A stretch of DNA of 64,000 nucleotides, taken from the NCBI GenBank assembly GCA_026874595.1, contig CM049311.1, forward strand, positions 68,491,453 through 68,555,452, given 5' to 3'. Numbering within the stretch: the first letter of the stretch is position 1; every line of letters starts with the position of its first letter. This stretch comes from Sipunculus nudus. Its lineage: Eukaryota > Annelida > Sipuncula > Golfingiida > Sipunculidae. The translations under genes and the position numbers were made by a program. A model generated the notes under the pieces. It was not told the DNA's origin. It searched no databases and was given only the letters and a program-made list of their open reading frames with translations. Shown in pieces: positions 13,545 to 25,086 of this stretch.

Positions 13545-13549
13545 TGTGT
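13426..13549. repeat. Compound microsatellite (AC)n-(TC)n-(TG)n
   Basis: (AC)n at 13,426-13,443, (TC)n with one GC interruption at 13,475-13,527, then (TG)n to 13,549. The strand switch from CT to GT within one tract is typical of compound microsatellites. It creates an artificial serine-leucine then cysteine-valine frame at 13,271-13,585. Confidence 0.95.
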
Positions 13550-15741
13550 TCCAGTCTGTTAACAGATTTTTTGTTGCAAGAATAATTGATACAATCTGTT
13601 ATTGCTGTATATAGGAACGACCTCGATCCTATTTTAGCAAGTAAAACAACTAAAGCCTACTTATAGACAAAAACATGCATCTTGAGTCTTGCCAAACCGT
13701 TAATTTGTTTTTATAAGAAAATTTATAAAATATAGCTTTAAATAAATGTTATTTCAACCTCTGTGATTTTCGAATTAACTACAAATGATCAAAAGAGATT
13801 TCCATCTTAAGAGTAAGTAGTACCAACCCGATGTTGAGACACGGATGGAAGATTCAGGTAGGATAGAATACGTGATGTGGGTTTTTGCTAAAAAGACAGA
13901 TGACCTAGATAAACCAGACCCCTAACTTTAATATGAAATAACCTCTATCATCAATAGACAACAGCTAAGCCGAGGCTTTACATTAAGAACTTTACATGAT
14001 GAACTGCAAGGGTATACGAAGCAATACTGTTTACAAGAGGGGGAATAAGGACCTCTCCCCCCCCCCTCTAGTTTGCGTCAATCATAACAAGCTCTCCTTA
14101 GTCAAGTTAAAATATTTAACATAATTAATACTGTGTGTGTGGCCGTCCCGTGTCTGGTGTGGATATAAGGCTGGATCATAAGGGAAGTCGGGGACGATAT
14201 GGTGGTTTAGCGACAAGTCTCAGAAGTATATTGCGTCGTAAGCGTCGTTATATGTCGGAGTGAAACAAACTCAGAACGCGATTAATAAAAGACAGTCTTC
14301 GTTAGATTTGATTCTGTATAAAATATAGACTGTAAAATACACAGGAGAACATACATGATCCGTTCATTAAACCGGTATATAATAAACAGGTATTCTTTGT
14401 TCCATGCAGAGGGAACCTGAAACCAGGGAGACCACTATAAGTAAACATTTCATTTTTCTCAAATTGTACCTTCGATCTCATCATATGAAAAACGTCAATC
14501 AAAATTTAATGAACTATAATTTAAAATATGACGATTAATTGTACATTAATGGCTGTAAGAAGTGGTTTGAAAAAGAGTGTTGTATAAGAACAATGGATAG
14601 GGAGACAACATTCTTGTCTAAATTTTTGTGTATTTCCTGGGAAGGTCGGAGCCATGAGTTTTTCCTTTCCGAAATAATCAGTGTTCGATTAAGCAAATAG
14701 AGGCCTTGTATAGGCCCTAATTTAAAAGTAGCTGGTCATGGGTAATAAAAGCACATTCTACTAAATGTCAACAAATTTTAGCATTAATAAGGATATTTAA
14801 AAAAAATTGTTAACATTTTAATAAGTTTACAAAAATATTTAACTAAAATTCATATTCATTGGTTTAAATATAATACTATACATAAAACACAGACTGGTTG
14901 GTTTTATAATTTAAAATTTGAAAATCAAATCTTACTAGTTTGTTTACAGTAATCTCGAATGAAAACTGAAAGTCTAATTTTGGCAGAAGAGGCAGGCCCC
15001 TCTAGATTGTACGGCATTCTGCCTTTTAAAATGTTAATCTTGTAAGAACAACAGTATACCGGTTTAAAAAACATTCTAAATAAAAAAAGTGAAAAAAGTA
15101 AAATTATTTGTTTCAGGTTAATTTGCCTGCTTTATATAGCCAGGCAAAATGCGTATGAAATGTACGTATATATAAAATCAGAAAATATGAAAAACAGGAT
15201 TACTAGCAAAAGTAAAAAAATGCAACTCTTTTAATACAAATGGATAACTGTTTCTTTTTACCCACAAAACAATACTTTTCTCTGTTTCCCAAAAAATATT
15301 AGGTACGGGATGATCCATTGATAGTTTACTTTAAGGGGACAAGGTTGGGTCCGGGTACGGACACTGTAATATGACATCACGTGATTGGCTTGATTTGTAC
15401 TGTGCTTCATAGGTAGGAGCATTTATAAATACATTCAGGGGCCCCCGGGTTTGTTCAACTGTCATTCATAAATGGTCACTCATATGTTTTCTACTTATGT
15501 GCGGCTACCGTATCGAAGGCCTCTCCTTGCCTTGATTTTACTATGATTTAAAGATACATTTATAGATGCATTACAAGATATACTATTCCCCTCCCAATGA
15601 CTAGCCTCACGTTATAAGCACCTTTATATGTTCCAATCAGAGGTCTGTCCCACTCTGTATTTACAAGTTAGAATACCCCTTTATATGCCTTGGCAATATA
15701 GCACGTGCTCCTTTCGGCTTGACTAAAGATTTGCCGATCTA
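13550..15741. other. Unannotated AT-rich DNA
   Basis: No gene or repeat that I can support. A C-run at about 14,058 and a GC-richer patch at 14,140-14,280 are the only departures from a uniform AT-rich background. Confidence 0.5.
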
Positions 15742-15921
15742 CAGGGGCGGGTCCAGAACTTAGGAAAAGGTGTCCAACCCAGGAAGACTGATGACAAAGC
15801 TTAAAACGTCCAAGGGTCTGGAAAAGGAGCTGGGGGATGGGTTCTGAAACCCTAAAAAATGTTGTAGTGGCTGATTAAGGATGCTACGGACTCCTTGGAC
15901 CCCTGCCCAGATCTGCTTCTG
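15742..15921. mobile_element. hAT-like miniature inverted-repeat element, copy 1
   Basis: The left end reads CAGGGGCGGGTCCAGAACTT and the right end, reverse complemented, reads CAGAAGCAGATCTGGGCAGG. These match the two termini of the copy at 50,858-51,067 in reversed order, including an internal GTCCAACCCAGGA block next to one end. It has no coding capacity at 180 bp. No clear target-site duplication is visible. The hAT assignment rests on the CAGRRGCGG-type termini and is tentative. Confidence 0.6.
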
Positions 15922-18899
15922 TTCCATGCGTTGATCGCTATGTGTATCTCATTATGTTTCAAGTGAGCTTGCACATGTTCCTTTTTACATAGTTACCGTT
16001 GACTAGTAAAGGGATTTAGTATGATAGACACAGGAAACATAAGCAGCATTACGAAACGTGGGAAATATAAACGCAGTATACAGCAATTAAATAACAGGAA
16101 ATAACTCGCTACAGATTTCAGAGTTTCCATACATCTCAGAAATCAGGGAAAACCAGGAAAATGAGTTTCGTTTTCAGTTTTGGAAAGGCCAGGGAATTCC
16201 AGGGTTTGATCCGCTATGTTTTTTATCTGTTTTGTATATCTGTTTTAATTAATTTGACACTGGTCTTGACACCTATAGGAAACATTTGGTACCACATTTT
16301 TTTAGTTTGTTTACGACAAGGAGGCCATTCTGGGCTAACGAAAGTATATGTGACCTTAGAAAAGTGCCATATATTCAGTAGAGCTATCAAACATAGAACT
16401 AAAAAGTCCCTTGTCTCCAGTTGGTGGAATAAAAATGCAGGTAACGACTTAAATATTCAGCATATTGGCTTTTGGGCATGGGAGAGGATCGAGCTTTTAT
16501 TTTTAGACGTGTGCAAAATACGTGAGGCAAATGTCAAGACCTCATCGTGAAATACGACATATGTTGAAAATTGAATTTTGTAAATGATAAAATCATGAAT
16601 GGATGAGAAATACTGAATAAAATTTAAATATATTAAACCATTGTTTATAATCTTTAATAATTCAACACGAATCAGGAAGTTTAAAAGTTTGCACACACGA
16701 CTATTTAGCTCTCAGAATATGTAGTCCTATATGTCCATTGGTCCAAGATCAATGGTCAGGAAAAACTTAAACACTGTTTCAAGAGACTCGGGAGACAGTT
16801 CTTTGACCTTGACGCTTGTCATATTTTACCGTATTAAAATAAATACAAATCTTTTTATTATATGAATACATACATATTAACATAAATACACTTATTAATG
16901 CATTGCTGAATCTTAAAATCTGGAACTTATATCTTCATAAAATAATCTGACCTTGATCTGATTTAAAAGTTCCCCGTAGAAAAGTGCGTGTGTAGGAACG
17001 TTTATAACTAGTTATTGATGTAGTTACAGTAGGCCACCCCTTGTTACATTTTTCCAATTAATAATGACTTAATAAGGATTAGGCCTATACAACCGATAAT
17101 ATAATATCAAAGTTAAGCGATATTATATCAGAATGATTCATAATCAAAATAACAGAAAAGAATGATTCCATCTTAAACCCTCTCAGTTCAGATAAATCTG
17201 AAAGAGATTTTATTTTGTAAATCCTATTATCTTAAAACGCTAAAGGAAACCCGCTTTTTGTCTTTTTGTAAGAGATTATATGTATAATGATAACATCAGA
17301 AACCTGTGGGCGAGATTACAGCAAGCATACGAATTATGACAGTGCCGCTACGCTTATTTGTCATAAAATCCACGATATCTGTCAGGAAACCATGTTAAGT
17401 AAACCAGGGTGAAAAATGGCATATTTTATATCACTTGAATTGGGAAGAAAGCGGTCTTTGTGATCCCAGGGGCAGACAATTTGGTGCCGTGTGCACAGAC
17501 AGCAGACGACACATCGTTGTTGGTGCGCAGAGTTATGCCCAATAGCCTGCTGAACCTGTGCACGTGACGTCAATAAAACCTGTATTATCTTGCAAAGAAA
17601 TGTGCTAGTTTTGTCCATTTCGTGTGATGTTGATTTCATGACGGGCAATCTAATACGGAGAACCACATAAAAAAGAATCATAGAGAAAGCTAAACTTTAT
17701 TTTATGCTGCCTATAGGCATAAAGAATGAAGAGGGATTGTCGTTAACTTGTTCATTAAATATATAATGGTGAATGCCATTTTTAATTCCAAATATTTTTA
17801 TTAGTAACATGTTATATTTAATAACAATAAACGTTCCAGATCCTTCAAGGAGAGATTGGGAATATACCCAAACAGCCTTTCCCAGACTAAGTTTTCAACC
17901 ATGATTACATCTAGCGTCATATCGACCCTCTGGCATTACGACCAGATTACTAGCACCAGAGTGTCATGACATATATGTCCGAGGAACGCATTAATAAAGA
18001 TGCAAATATTTTCGTCATTTCTGAAAACGCTTCATGGCCTACAGGTACACTGTCAATTAACATAAACCAGACCAATCGTTAGCATATTTTGTGTACTTTC
18101 TTATAATACTAAACATGAGCGAGAACAGTTCTGTTTTAACCCAGCACATTGGTAAACCCTTTGGCGTGTTTGTTGAATTTATGACCGCATGAACACAAGC
18201 ATGGCTCGCACGGGTTACAGGACACAGGCAGCTTGCAGGCGATACAGGAAATGAACCGTGTCCATGGAGACGGTGTTTCAGTTTGGGTTGTGAGCTCACA
18301 TGTATACTTTTGTGTAATTTCATTATTTTTAGCATAATATTGATATTATGGGCCATTTACCACGATATGAATGCAACCTGATGCAAGACCACTGCGATAC
18401 ATTCCTAGATATAACTTGTATCACGACTCGAGTAGGCTTACCAGCCCAGTTATCCGATTGCCTACTGAGTCGGGTTGTCACGGCTAGATTACATCATACA
18501 AAATACACCTACATTTTGACTAATTTTATAACCATATTCATAAATACTAATGCCAATGATTCCTATTTTGTTATAAAAAGAAAACTTTGTGGTCAGACAG
18601 TCGTTCATTTTTTTTTATTTTCTTTTTGCTGTTACTTGTTATTAAAAGAAGATTTACAGGAATATTTCGATGCTCTATGAAAGTATAAATCTGCAAATAA
18701 AAACACAGAAAGACATGTTTATATCTTAAGAAAACATTACTAAGGTGTTGTATGAAACAAATATACAGCCGGGGTAAGGTTTCCAAGGAAAGAGAAAAAA
18801 AAGCAGATTTATGCTTAACACAACTCGTTAAAATAAACGTAGCGGCCCATTAATTCCTGTTATTTACATCTTACGTTTAATGACAGAACAGTCATATGT
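15922..18899. other. Unannotated; possible repeat fragment near 16,143-16,205
   Basis: Between 16,143 and 16,205 the sequence has repeated CAGGGAA/CAGGAAAA motifs, which resemble a widespread invertebrate repeat, although I cannot name it. The 129-codon plus frame at 16,161-16,550 starts in it and has no recognised domain. Minus frames at 17,382-17,681 and 18,057-18,356 are also unrecognised. The rest is AT-rich. Confidence 0.4.
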
Positions 18900-19230
18900 A
18901 AGCCCAGGGTCAGACCGAGCTGGTTGGTTTTTATTGCCTTTTAGCACCGAGGATGAGTAGGGGCTTGCCAAAAAGTCGCTAAAATCTCACCGAGAGGGGC
19001 GTTTCATTCCGCCGGGAGTTATAATGGAGAGAGCGAAGGTTTAAATTGTTTTATGTCCGTTATATCCAGTGATGTACCTCGTAACTCTCATCCTTGCGTC
19101 GCTGTTAAATATGAGTTACTGGTTCAACTCGTGGATCTTATCCGGCGCCGCCTCAAAACCCTGTCTCCTCAACGGAAACCAGAAGGGCTCTTAGCTATAG
19201 CTGCAGACTGAACTATACGACTGGGTGCAC
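18900..19230. promoter_or_regulatory. CpG-richer non-repetitive island
   Basis: A compact segment with CpG-rich patches (for example GGCGCCGCC near 19,144) in AT-rich surroundings, without tandem or inverted repeats and without a long open frame. It contains TTTTATTG near its left side, a motif bound by some Hox/Cdx proteins, but such short matches are common by chance. Regulatory function is an inference from composition only. Confidence 0.22.
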
Positions 19231-19432
19231 ATCAAATATTTCTTTATTTTTTTTCCTTAACACAAGGCTGTAGCCGCATATCCAAGGACATTACAGAGAC
19301 TATCTCATCTGCCTGTAGTAATATGAGATAAGTTTGGTGACAAAAGAATATATATATACTGCTGGTAAAGTCTAAAATTGTATCTGCTTTGTTATTATCA
19401 TAACAAGTATTCAGTGGTTATTATTATTTATT

Positions 19433-19494
19433 AATGATCATCATGATCATCATGGTCATGTTCATCATGGTCATCATCACCATCATCATCATCG
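19433..19494. repeat. Imperfect (ATC)n trinucleotide repeat
   Basis: ATC/CATGGT triplets cover about 62 bp with several interruptions. No open frame uses it. Confidence 0.9.
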
Positions 19495-19576
19495 GGCCAC
19501 TTATTGGTAAATTAAGTCTTTGACTCCATGGAAACGCGTGTCCATATAATATTTCACTCCTGCACTCTTAGCAATC

Positions 19577-19677
19577 ACCGTAAAGTTTACGGTATTATAC
19601 CGGCAGCTGATGCTTCCATCCTTTTACTGTATTTTTTTTACAGTCATGACTGTAATTTTTTACAGTCATGACCGTAA
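19577..19677. mobile_element. Small palindromic repeat, MITE-like
   Basis: Contains ACCGTAAAGTTTACGGT (19,577-19,593), the perfect 18-bp palindrome TTACAGTCATGACTGTAA (19,638-19,655) and a near copy TTACAGTCATGACCGTAA (19,660-19,677). ACGGT/TTTACGG motifs at both sides suggest terminal inverted repeats. There is no coding content. It could be a MITE or simply clustered palindromes; the outer borders are uncertain. Confidence 0.5.
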
Positions 19678-19694
19678 ATTTATCAGCTTTTGCT

Positions 19695-21326
19695 GTATTT
19701 ATATAGGGTAACTTACTATAATAATATTTTCCAAATTTGCATAGCATTTAAAGTTTTTTACTGTCCTCAATCTCCGTAATAACCCTGTCCTTAAATGATA
19801 CATGCACGTGGAAAGAAAAACTTTCTTGAGCAAGGGCAGACTTTAAAAAGCATGGAGATCAAGATCTTCCGTGTTTAACACTCTGCTCCTGGACAGCACA
19901 TACCTGCGGACACGAACACACTCTCACGAACACATACACAGATACATATGACAAACAGTAAAAAAAATAAATTGTGATTTATTACTTCACCACTATCCAA
20001 TATATTTAATCGTGATACAAAAATGTGTATATATCAGGCAAACAAAGGAACTGAATCCTATATGCAGCTATATGAACATACATGCAGTGTGTATCAAGAT
20101 ATTAATATATAACTACCTTGCATATACTTTGCTTCTTATGCAAATAAATGCCTTCAGGTAATGTCCTGCTCAGTACGTAGATTGCTGACTATTTAATCAA
20201 ACAACCAACTTACATTCAACTTGAAATACTCGATGAAATACACTACAGCATTACTGATATAAAAGTAAAAAGTAAAAAATTCAACAGGTAGATGTTAAAT
20301 GCACATGTCATACTTGTAGATTTGATGACCTAATAAGAGTGTAGAAAAAATGTGTTAACAAACTGGTTAAAAATGCTCTCCTCCAAATACGGCCCAAAGA
20401 AAGCAATTAATTCATTCATATCAAGTGGGTATTTCAACAATTTACATAAGACCAGGAAAAAAATACAATATTTACGCACAACATTGCTTGATATCGGTAT
20501 AAGTCTAAAAGAGGGAAAAACAAAACACGAACCTGGCCTTGTCAAACAAGCCAAATATTACTGATATATATAATATCATATCAAAGAGACAGTCCTACAT
20601 TCTCTAATGTCACTTAAAGTATAATTAACACTGCTGTCTTATGGGGGGAGGAGGGCGTAAATGACGCATTTTGTCCATACTGATTTTATATTTATTACAG
20701 TTAAGGTGTGAACGAACACATGAAAATACAAAATCGGAACATCCTAAAACCTGCAATCGAAAGAACTATGTCGAATCTTCACTTAACCATTTTCTCATGG
20801 TCACAGCTATACTGGGCAACATCTGACATGATAGTTGATTCATATCCTGAAACGAATCATACACAAGGTATCTGTACTCAAAATAAATTGTTTGAAATTC
20901 AAGTTATAGTTCCTTTTTGGCAGTTCCAAGCATTAGTTTCCAAATTATATTTATCAAGCTAAAAGAAAATTTCAGATGTCTGCGTATCATAAGGATTTAC
21001 AAACGTATACTGAAAATAATCATTTATTTTACCTGTTTTTTGTTAGCTAGATCTATAATCAATTATTTTTTTATTATTTAAGATAATTGATAAAATATTA
21101 TTATCATTTTTATAGTTATCATTATTACTTGAAATATAAAACTAATGGAATCATTATATTTAAATATATATATTCAGGAACAGACAGTTGCAGTGATATC
21201 TGTTGAGATCAGATTTAAAAACTAATTACAGAAGCTTGGTTATTTGTTACTGATTATTTCAGGCTAATAAAATCTATAATTACTATTTAAGCTTAAATCC
21301 AATCTGACACACTAATCATACTTCAC
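19695..21326. other. Unannotated AT-rich DNA
   Basis: A pair of overlapping antisense frames of about 70 codons at 20,330-20,564 and an 84-codon frame at 20,708-20,962 have no recognisable motif. The stretch is otherwise strongly AT-rich with no repeat I can define. Confidence 0.5.
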
Positions 21327-21496
21327 CTCTTAAAAGTGCGTCCATTTCCTCTCAAAAGAAGCGCATGATCGTGGTCATCGTGGCTGGTACAGACCGTTAG
21401 CTGTTTTCTAGGCCTAAAGCTCTCAATCGGCACCTCAGTTGTACACGGAATGCATATTTCTTGCTGATGACGTGTAATATACGTGCACTGCCTACC
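21327..21496 (-). CDS. Possible internal exon, unrecognised protein
   Basis: On the minus strand, a pyrimidine-rich tract ending TTATTTTCAG precedes 21,496, and AG followed by GTGAAGT follows 21,327, giving plausible acceptor and donor sites around a 170-bp open segment. It would encode about 56 residues starting GRQCTYITRH, with cysteines at roughly residues 4, 15, 18 and 36 and a His/Asp-rich patch TSHDDHDHAL. I do not recognise the family. Neighbouring exons were not found, and an open segment of this length with such sites can arise by chance. Confidence 0.2.
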
Positions 21497-21837
21497 CTGA
21501 AAATAATGAGAAAATTGTACACAAATACAGTATTCATTAGAATAAATAAAATAGACTCTCTGATAAACACCAAAATGAGGAATAATAAATGAACTGAACC
21601 GGTATACAATTATACCCTGCTTATATATGCCACCAACTATCGATCTAAACCCCTCGTTTAATTGTATACTGCGTGGACTCGTTGACCGTGAATAGAACTT
21701 GTGCTTCACATGAACAGCTTTCAGTTTGAAAACAGTCAAGCTGTTCTGTGTTATTGAATTTTGACAGATCTGAAAATTGTACATATAAGCCTATTTTGAT
21801 GTGCATTTATATCAAATACACAAAGACCGTTTTGTAC
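21497..21837. other. Unannotated DNA
   Basis: AT-rich. It is the upstream (intron-like) side of the possible exon; the minus-strand frame runs on through it to 21,784 without recognisable sequence. Confidence 0.4.
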
Positions 21838-21960
21838 CATCTATATATTAATAGCGTAAGGCGATTTTTGTAATTTCCGTATCTCCTCTGATACTACCGT
21901 ACGGTTTGCCATGATTTCTGACATACATATGCTCAGGGTTTGTCCGAAGAGATTCCAGCC
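21838..21960 (+). repeat. Direct repeat A, left copy (~120 bp)
   Basis: Matches 26,583-26,700 in the same orientation, sharing CTATATATTAATAGCGTAA, CTACGGTTTGCC-like, GACATACATATGCTC and GGGTTTGTCCGAAGA blocks in order with few differences. Together the two copies bracket the 3.15-kb inverted-repeat structure. Similarity stops abruptly on both sides. Confidence 0.85.
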
Positions 21961-22878
21961 ACTTTTATTTGCAATATTTGCGTATTACGTGCATAATTAA
22001 TAATTACGAGCGCCTCTTTTCTTTGTGTCTTCGGGCCTGGGAACACAATGGCCACAGAGTGGTTGATGGCGGGACAGAGTTTTTTTCCGGGGGCCCTATC
22101 TGGGCTTTTCTTAAATTTGCCCGTGAACGGCCCGAAATAATCCCCATTGGTGATCCCTTCTCACAAGGCAACCTCCGCGCAGCGAAAAGGTCTATTGTGC
22201 ACAAGGATATATCGCGTGAGGAAAATGCTCAAAAGGGGGATCTTTCAAAGAATAAAAATTTTCCGAGCGGTAGTGAATGCAGGGTAGTGTGTAAAACCCG
22301 AACCCCACGGTCCCCGGACCCCATAAACCTATTTCCTCATTTCCATTATTTATACCGATAAAAACACCACTATTGTTGATGTAAGGACAGAGCAAAGTCT
22401 CTAAATGTTGCACATTTGTAAATGACCGATTCACTGAAAGATTTATAATTACAAAAATATTTCGATGAAGACGGACCTCATTTACTTGAATTTGCCGACT
22501 GTTCAATTTTGACGGACCCCAGTAACCACCGCTCATATTTTTATTTATGACTAAAAGAGGACAAAAATAGCACTCATGTAACACACTCAATATAATATTT
22601 GTTATTTTAAATGAAAATATAATAGTGCGGACACAGTGGTGGAGATTTAATTTGAAGTGCACTAACAGTTGAGCGGACCTGAGACTGATATATCAGAGCA
22701 CTTCCACATAACAACAGGTTTCGTGCTCCATTCATAACAACCATGCAATTTTAAAGTTGGCAATAATATAAATACAGAAAGGAATTGTTGATTACTTGCA
22801 TTTCAAACAACTACAGGTTCCAAAATAATGATTTTGTAAATGTTTTAAATTATAATACTTTTTAAAACGCTACACAAA
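21961..22878. other. Unannotated; two overlapping chance-like open frames
   Basis: A plus frame (21,969-22,361, 130 codons) and a minus frame (22,192-22,662, 156 codons) overlap. Neither contains a motif I know, and their overlap suggests stop-codon depletion in a GC-richer patch rather than genes. A C/G-rich segment around 22,300-22,325 may be part of an old transposon end. Confidence 0.4.
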
Positions 22879-24176
22879 TGTACGAAAGCGTATTGCTGCC
22901 ACCTGGTAAAAGAAAAATAAATTATTTATCTCGTACGTACTACATACTATCTCGTACGTACGACATACTATCTTGTACGTACGACATACTTTCTCGTACG
23001 TACGACATAATATCTCGTACGTACGACATATTATCTCGTACGTACGACATAATATCTCGTACGTACGACATAGTATCTCGTACGTACGACAAACTATCTC
23101 GCACGTACGACATAGTATCTCGTACGTACGACATATTATCTCGTACATACGACATAATTAATCTTAAGCATCTGATTCACAGAATATACAACAGGCCAAC
23201 TGATATATGTATAAGCAATATATATATGTTAATTCGTGTTCGTACCCTAACTACACAACATCTTCACCTTGCAAACCGTCGGAACACCGTTGAAAAAACA
23301 CATATGTTTATTTATGTATTTATTTATTTATACTATATATTTTAATGCTATTCGAATTATCATTGTTTCTTTGTGTCTAGGTTTCGGAAATATTTCAAGG
23401 AAATTAAATTTATCAAATCGTTGTCTGGCAGTTATATAGAGAACTCTCATTTTTAAATAGGTAATTAAATTCTGTTAGCAGTGTATGATGTTATAATGAT
23501 GAGCCTGTCATAATATTAATAAGAAACAAATATTGCCTTTGCCAAATCTAAACTACCTTTTGGAGAAAGAAGGGTTCGGACAAGAGGTACAGCTAACAAA
23601 TAGCCTGATTGTAAGTAATTGAGAATGGATATATGTGAGGTAGCCTTCTTATATTCCAAAATTGATCTGTATAAGAACTAGATTTATGACATAACGAACA
23701 GTGTCACTCGCCCTACTGTAAACGGCACAAAGTTCATCTGATGGGATGAAGCACTTCGTTTCATAATATATGAATCAGGAACCTCTCCTAACGGGCATCT
23801 CTGTATTACAGACAACTCTATATGGACACTCAAGGTTCATATTCTTTTGTAAAAATATGTGTTTTGTCTCACGTTGTTAACTCATTTTGGCTTAATTCGA
23901 AAGTTGTTCAACAAATCCATGCCGATACACGGGCTTAATATCTCCTGTTTACCGGTTTTGTATACGTTATTATGGTTCTGTGTGTGAGTAAACACAGTGC
24001 ACCTTTGTCGGTTTATTATAACAAGACCGCGTGACCAGAAGCAAGATCTTAGTCTAGCAGACGCGACAATCATTAAAAAAAAAGAAACATGAAAGAAAAA
24101 ACACCTAGAAAAGCTCGAAAAACCTTGATTTGTGAATTTTATTTTTACGGCCACCGTGTGGCGTGAGCGCTGTTTG
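22879..24176 (+). mobile_element. Inverted-repeat element, left arm (~1.3 kb)
   Basis: This segment pairs with the reverse complement of 24,641-26,028 over nearly its whole length, with matching blocks in order: TGTACG outer edge, GCCACCTGGT, the 21-bp array, GATCTGATTCATAG-type spacer, CCTTGCAAACCG, AATGCTATTCGA, AAGAAGGGTTCGG, GTAAACGGCA, AACCTCTCCTAA, AAACACCTAGAAAAGCT and GGCGTGAGCGCTG. The arm begins with GCCACCTGGT (22,898) and ends near a degenerate reverse copy of it (GTGTGGC, about 24,155), so the arm by itself looks like a transposon with short inverted termini. It lacks about 290 bp present in the other arm and has about 170 bp (around 23,835-24,030) that the other arm lacks. Confidence 0.85.
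22929..23157. repeat. 21-bp palindrome-containing tandem array, left arm
   Basis: About eleven copies of a 21-bp unit of the form TCTCGTACGTACGACATACTA. Each good copy contains TCGTACGTACGA, a perfect 12-bp palindrome. Because 21 is divisible by three, several frames on both strands stay open and translate into seven-residue repeats; these are not proteins. The array lies about 20 bp inside the GCCACCTGGT terminus. Confidence 0.95.
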
Positions 24177-24640
24177 TTTTTTCTCAATGATCGCGCCCGG
24201 GGCAAGTATTTTTTCCACTTGTACAGGAGAAAGCAAACGTAGAACAAAATATTGAAAGATACCGGAATAGTTTTAGGAGACTAAATTGTATTTCATGTAT
24301 ACTCAAAATACCTTGTTTGTAAAATGTACATAGGTCCATTTTTCATTTAAATTCTCTACCATACAATCGGCTCTCTCTCTCGCTTTTTCTTTCTCTCTAC
24401 TGAAAGCCTTGGGATATAATACCAGCGCTGTGTTAGAATGGCTCAGCCGGTGGATACTATTAATGTCAATAGTAATACATGTAATGTCTATCAGACGTTC
24501 TTGTTTGACCAGATAAAATATCCCGATATGTACAAGAGACACAATTAGTTATTGTTTCTTGCGGGGGATACCTATGCTTATATGGCAAATTTAAAATGGA
24601 AATAAAATTTAGAAACGAGACCAATCGTTTAGAAACAAGA
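24177..24640. other. Spacer between the inverted arms
   Basis: About 460 bp with no inverted counterpart. It contains a pyrimidine-rich CT tract near 24,370-24,398 and a chance 79-codon minus frame. It would form the loop if the arms paired. Confidence 0.7.
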
Positions 24641-24870
24641 CAAACACAGCGCTCACGCCACCTGGTGGTGGTACAGCATTAATTCATAATTCAAGGGTTT
24701 TCAAGCTTTTCTAGGTGTTTCTTCTTTCATGTTTCTTTACTTGTTTATAATTGTCGCATGTGCGCGACCAGGATCTTTCCTCTGGTCACCCGGCCTTCTT
24801 ATGTAAACACTTAACAGACACTTATGGAGGTTCTGTAATACAAAGATGCCCATTAGGAGAGGTTCATGAT

Positions 24871-25086
24871 TCATATATTATGAAATGAAGTGCTTGATCC
24901 CATAAGTTGAACTTCATGCCGTTTACAGAAGGGCGAGTTACACGTACCACATACAAGATCTTTTACCAATCCGCAAATAAGACAAATCTGAGGTGTAGAT
25001 TTTATCACCACTTTAGCCTGACATATGAGGTTAAGACCTATTTTAGAATTTCGTATTCTTCTGTCACAGATTAATCGCACGTCCAT
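24871..25086 (-). pseudogene. Zinc-finger-like fragment, possibly transposase C-terminus
   Basis: A 71-codon frame whose second half has the pattern C-x2-C-x7-C-x2-C-x4-C-x2-H (CLIC..., CGTC, CKRH). Cysteine clusters of this kind occur at the C-terminus of piggyBac-type transposases, with a comparable YxCxxCxxPxC layout, so a decayed transposase tail is one reading. No upstream catalytic domain (DDD) is visible in the arm, and the frame starts inside AT-rich DNA. In the left arm only the last residues (CKRH region) survive, after a deletion. Other zinc-binding families, or chance, remain possible. Confidence 0.28.

Noticed and set aside
13271-13585. Serine-leucine-rich protein (also 2013-2231) and Tyr-Ile-rich frames at 52,339-52,652 and 57,328-57,588
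   Set aside because: All are direct translations of dinucleotide microsatellites.
16161-16550. 129-codon plus-strand frame
   Set aside because: Starts within CAGGGAA-type repeat sequence and has no recognised motif; hydrophobic stretch is compatible with T-rich DNA.
22192-22662. 156-codon minus-strand frame
   Set aside because: No domain or signal recognised, overlaps an opposite-strand frame, and contains ordinary intergenic-looking segments.
22929-23157. CRISPR-like array
   Set aside because: The 21-bp units are contiguous with no variable spacers, and the sequence is eukaryotic in character.
22870-23345. Seven-residue repeat proteins in several frames (also 25,594-26,052)
   Set aside because: Explained by the 21-bp tandem array; open in frames on both strands and with no common start context.
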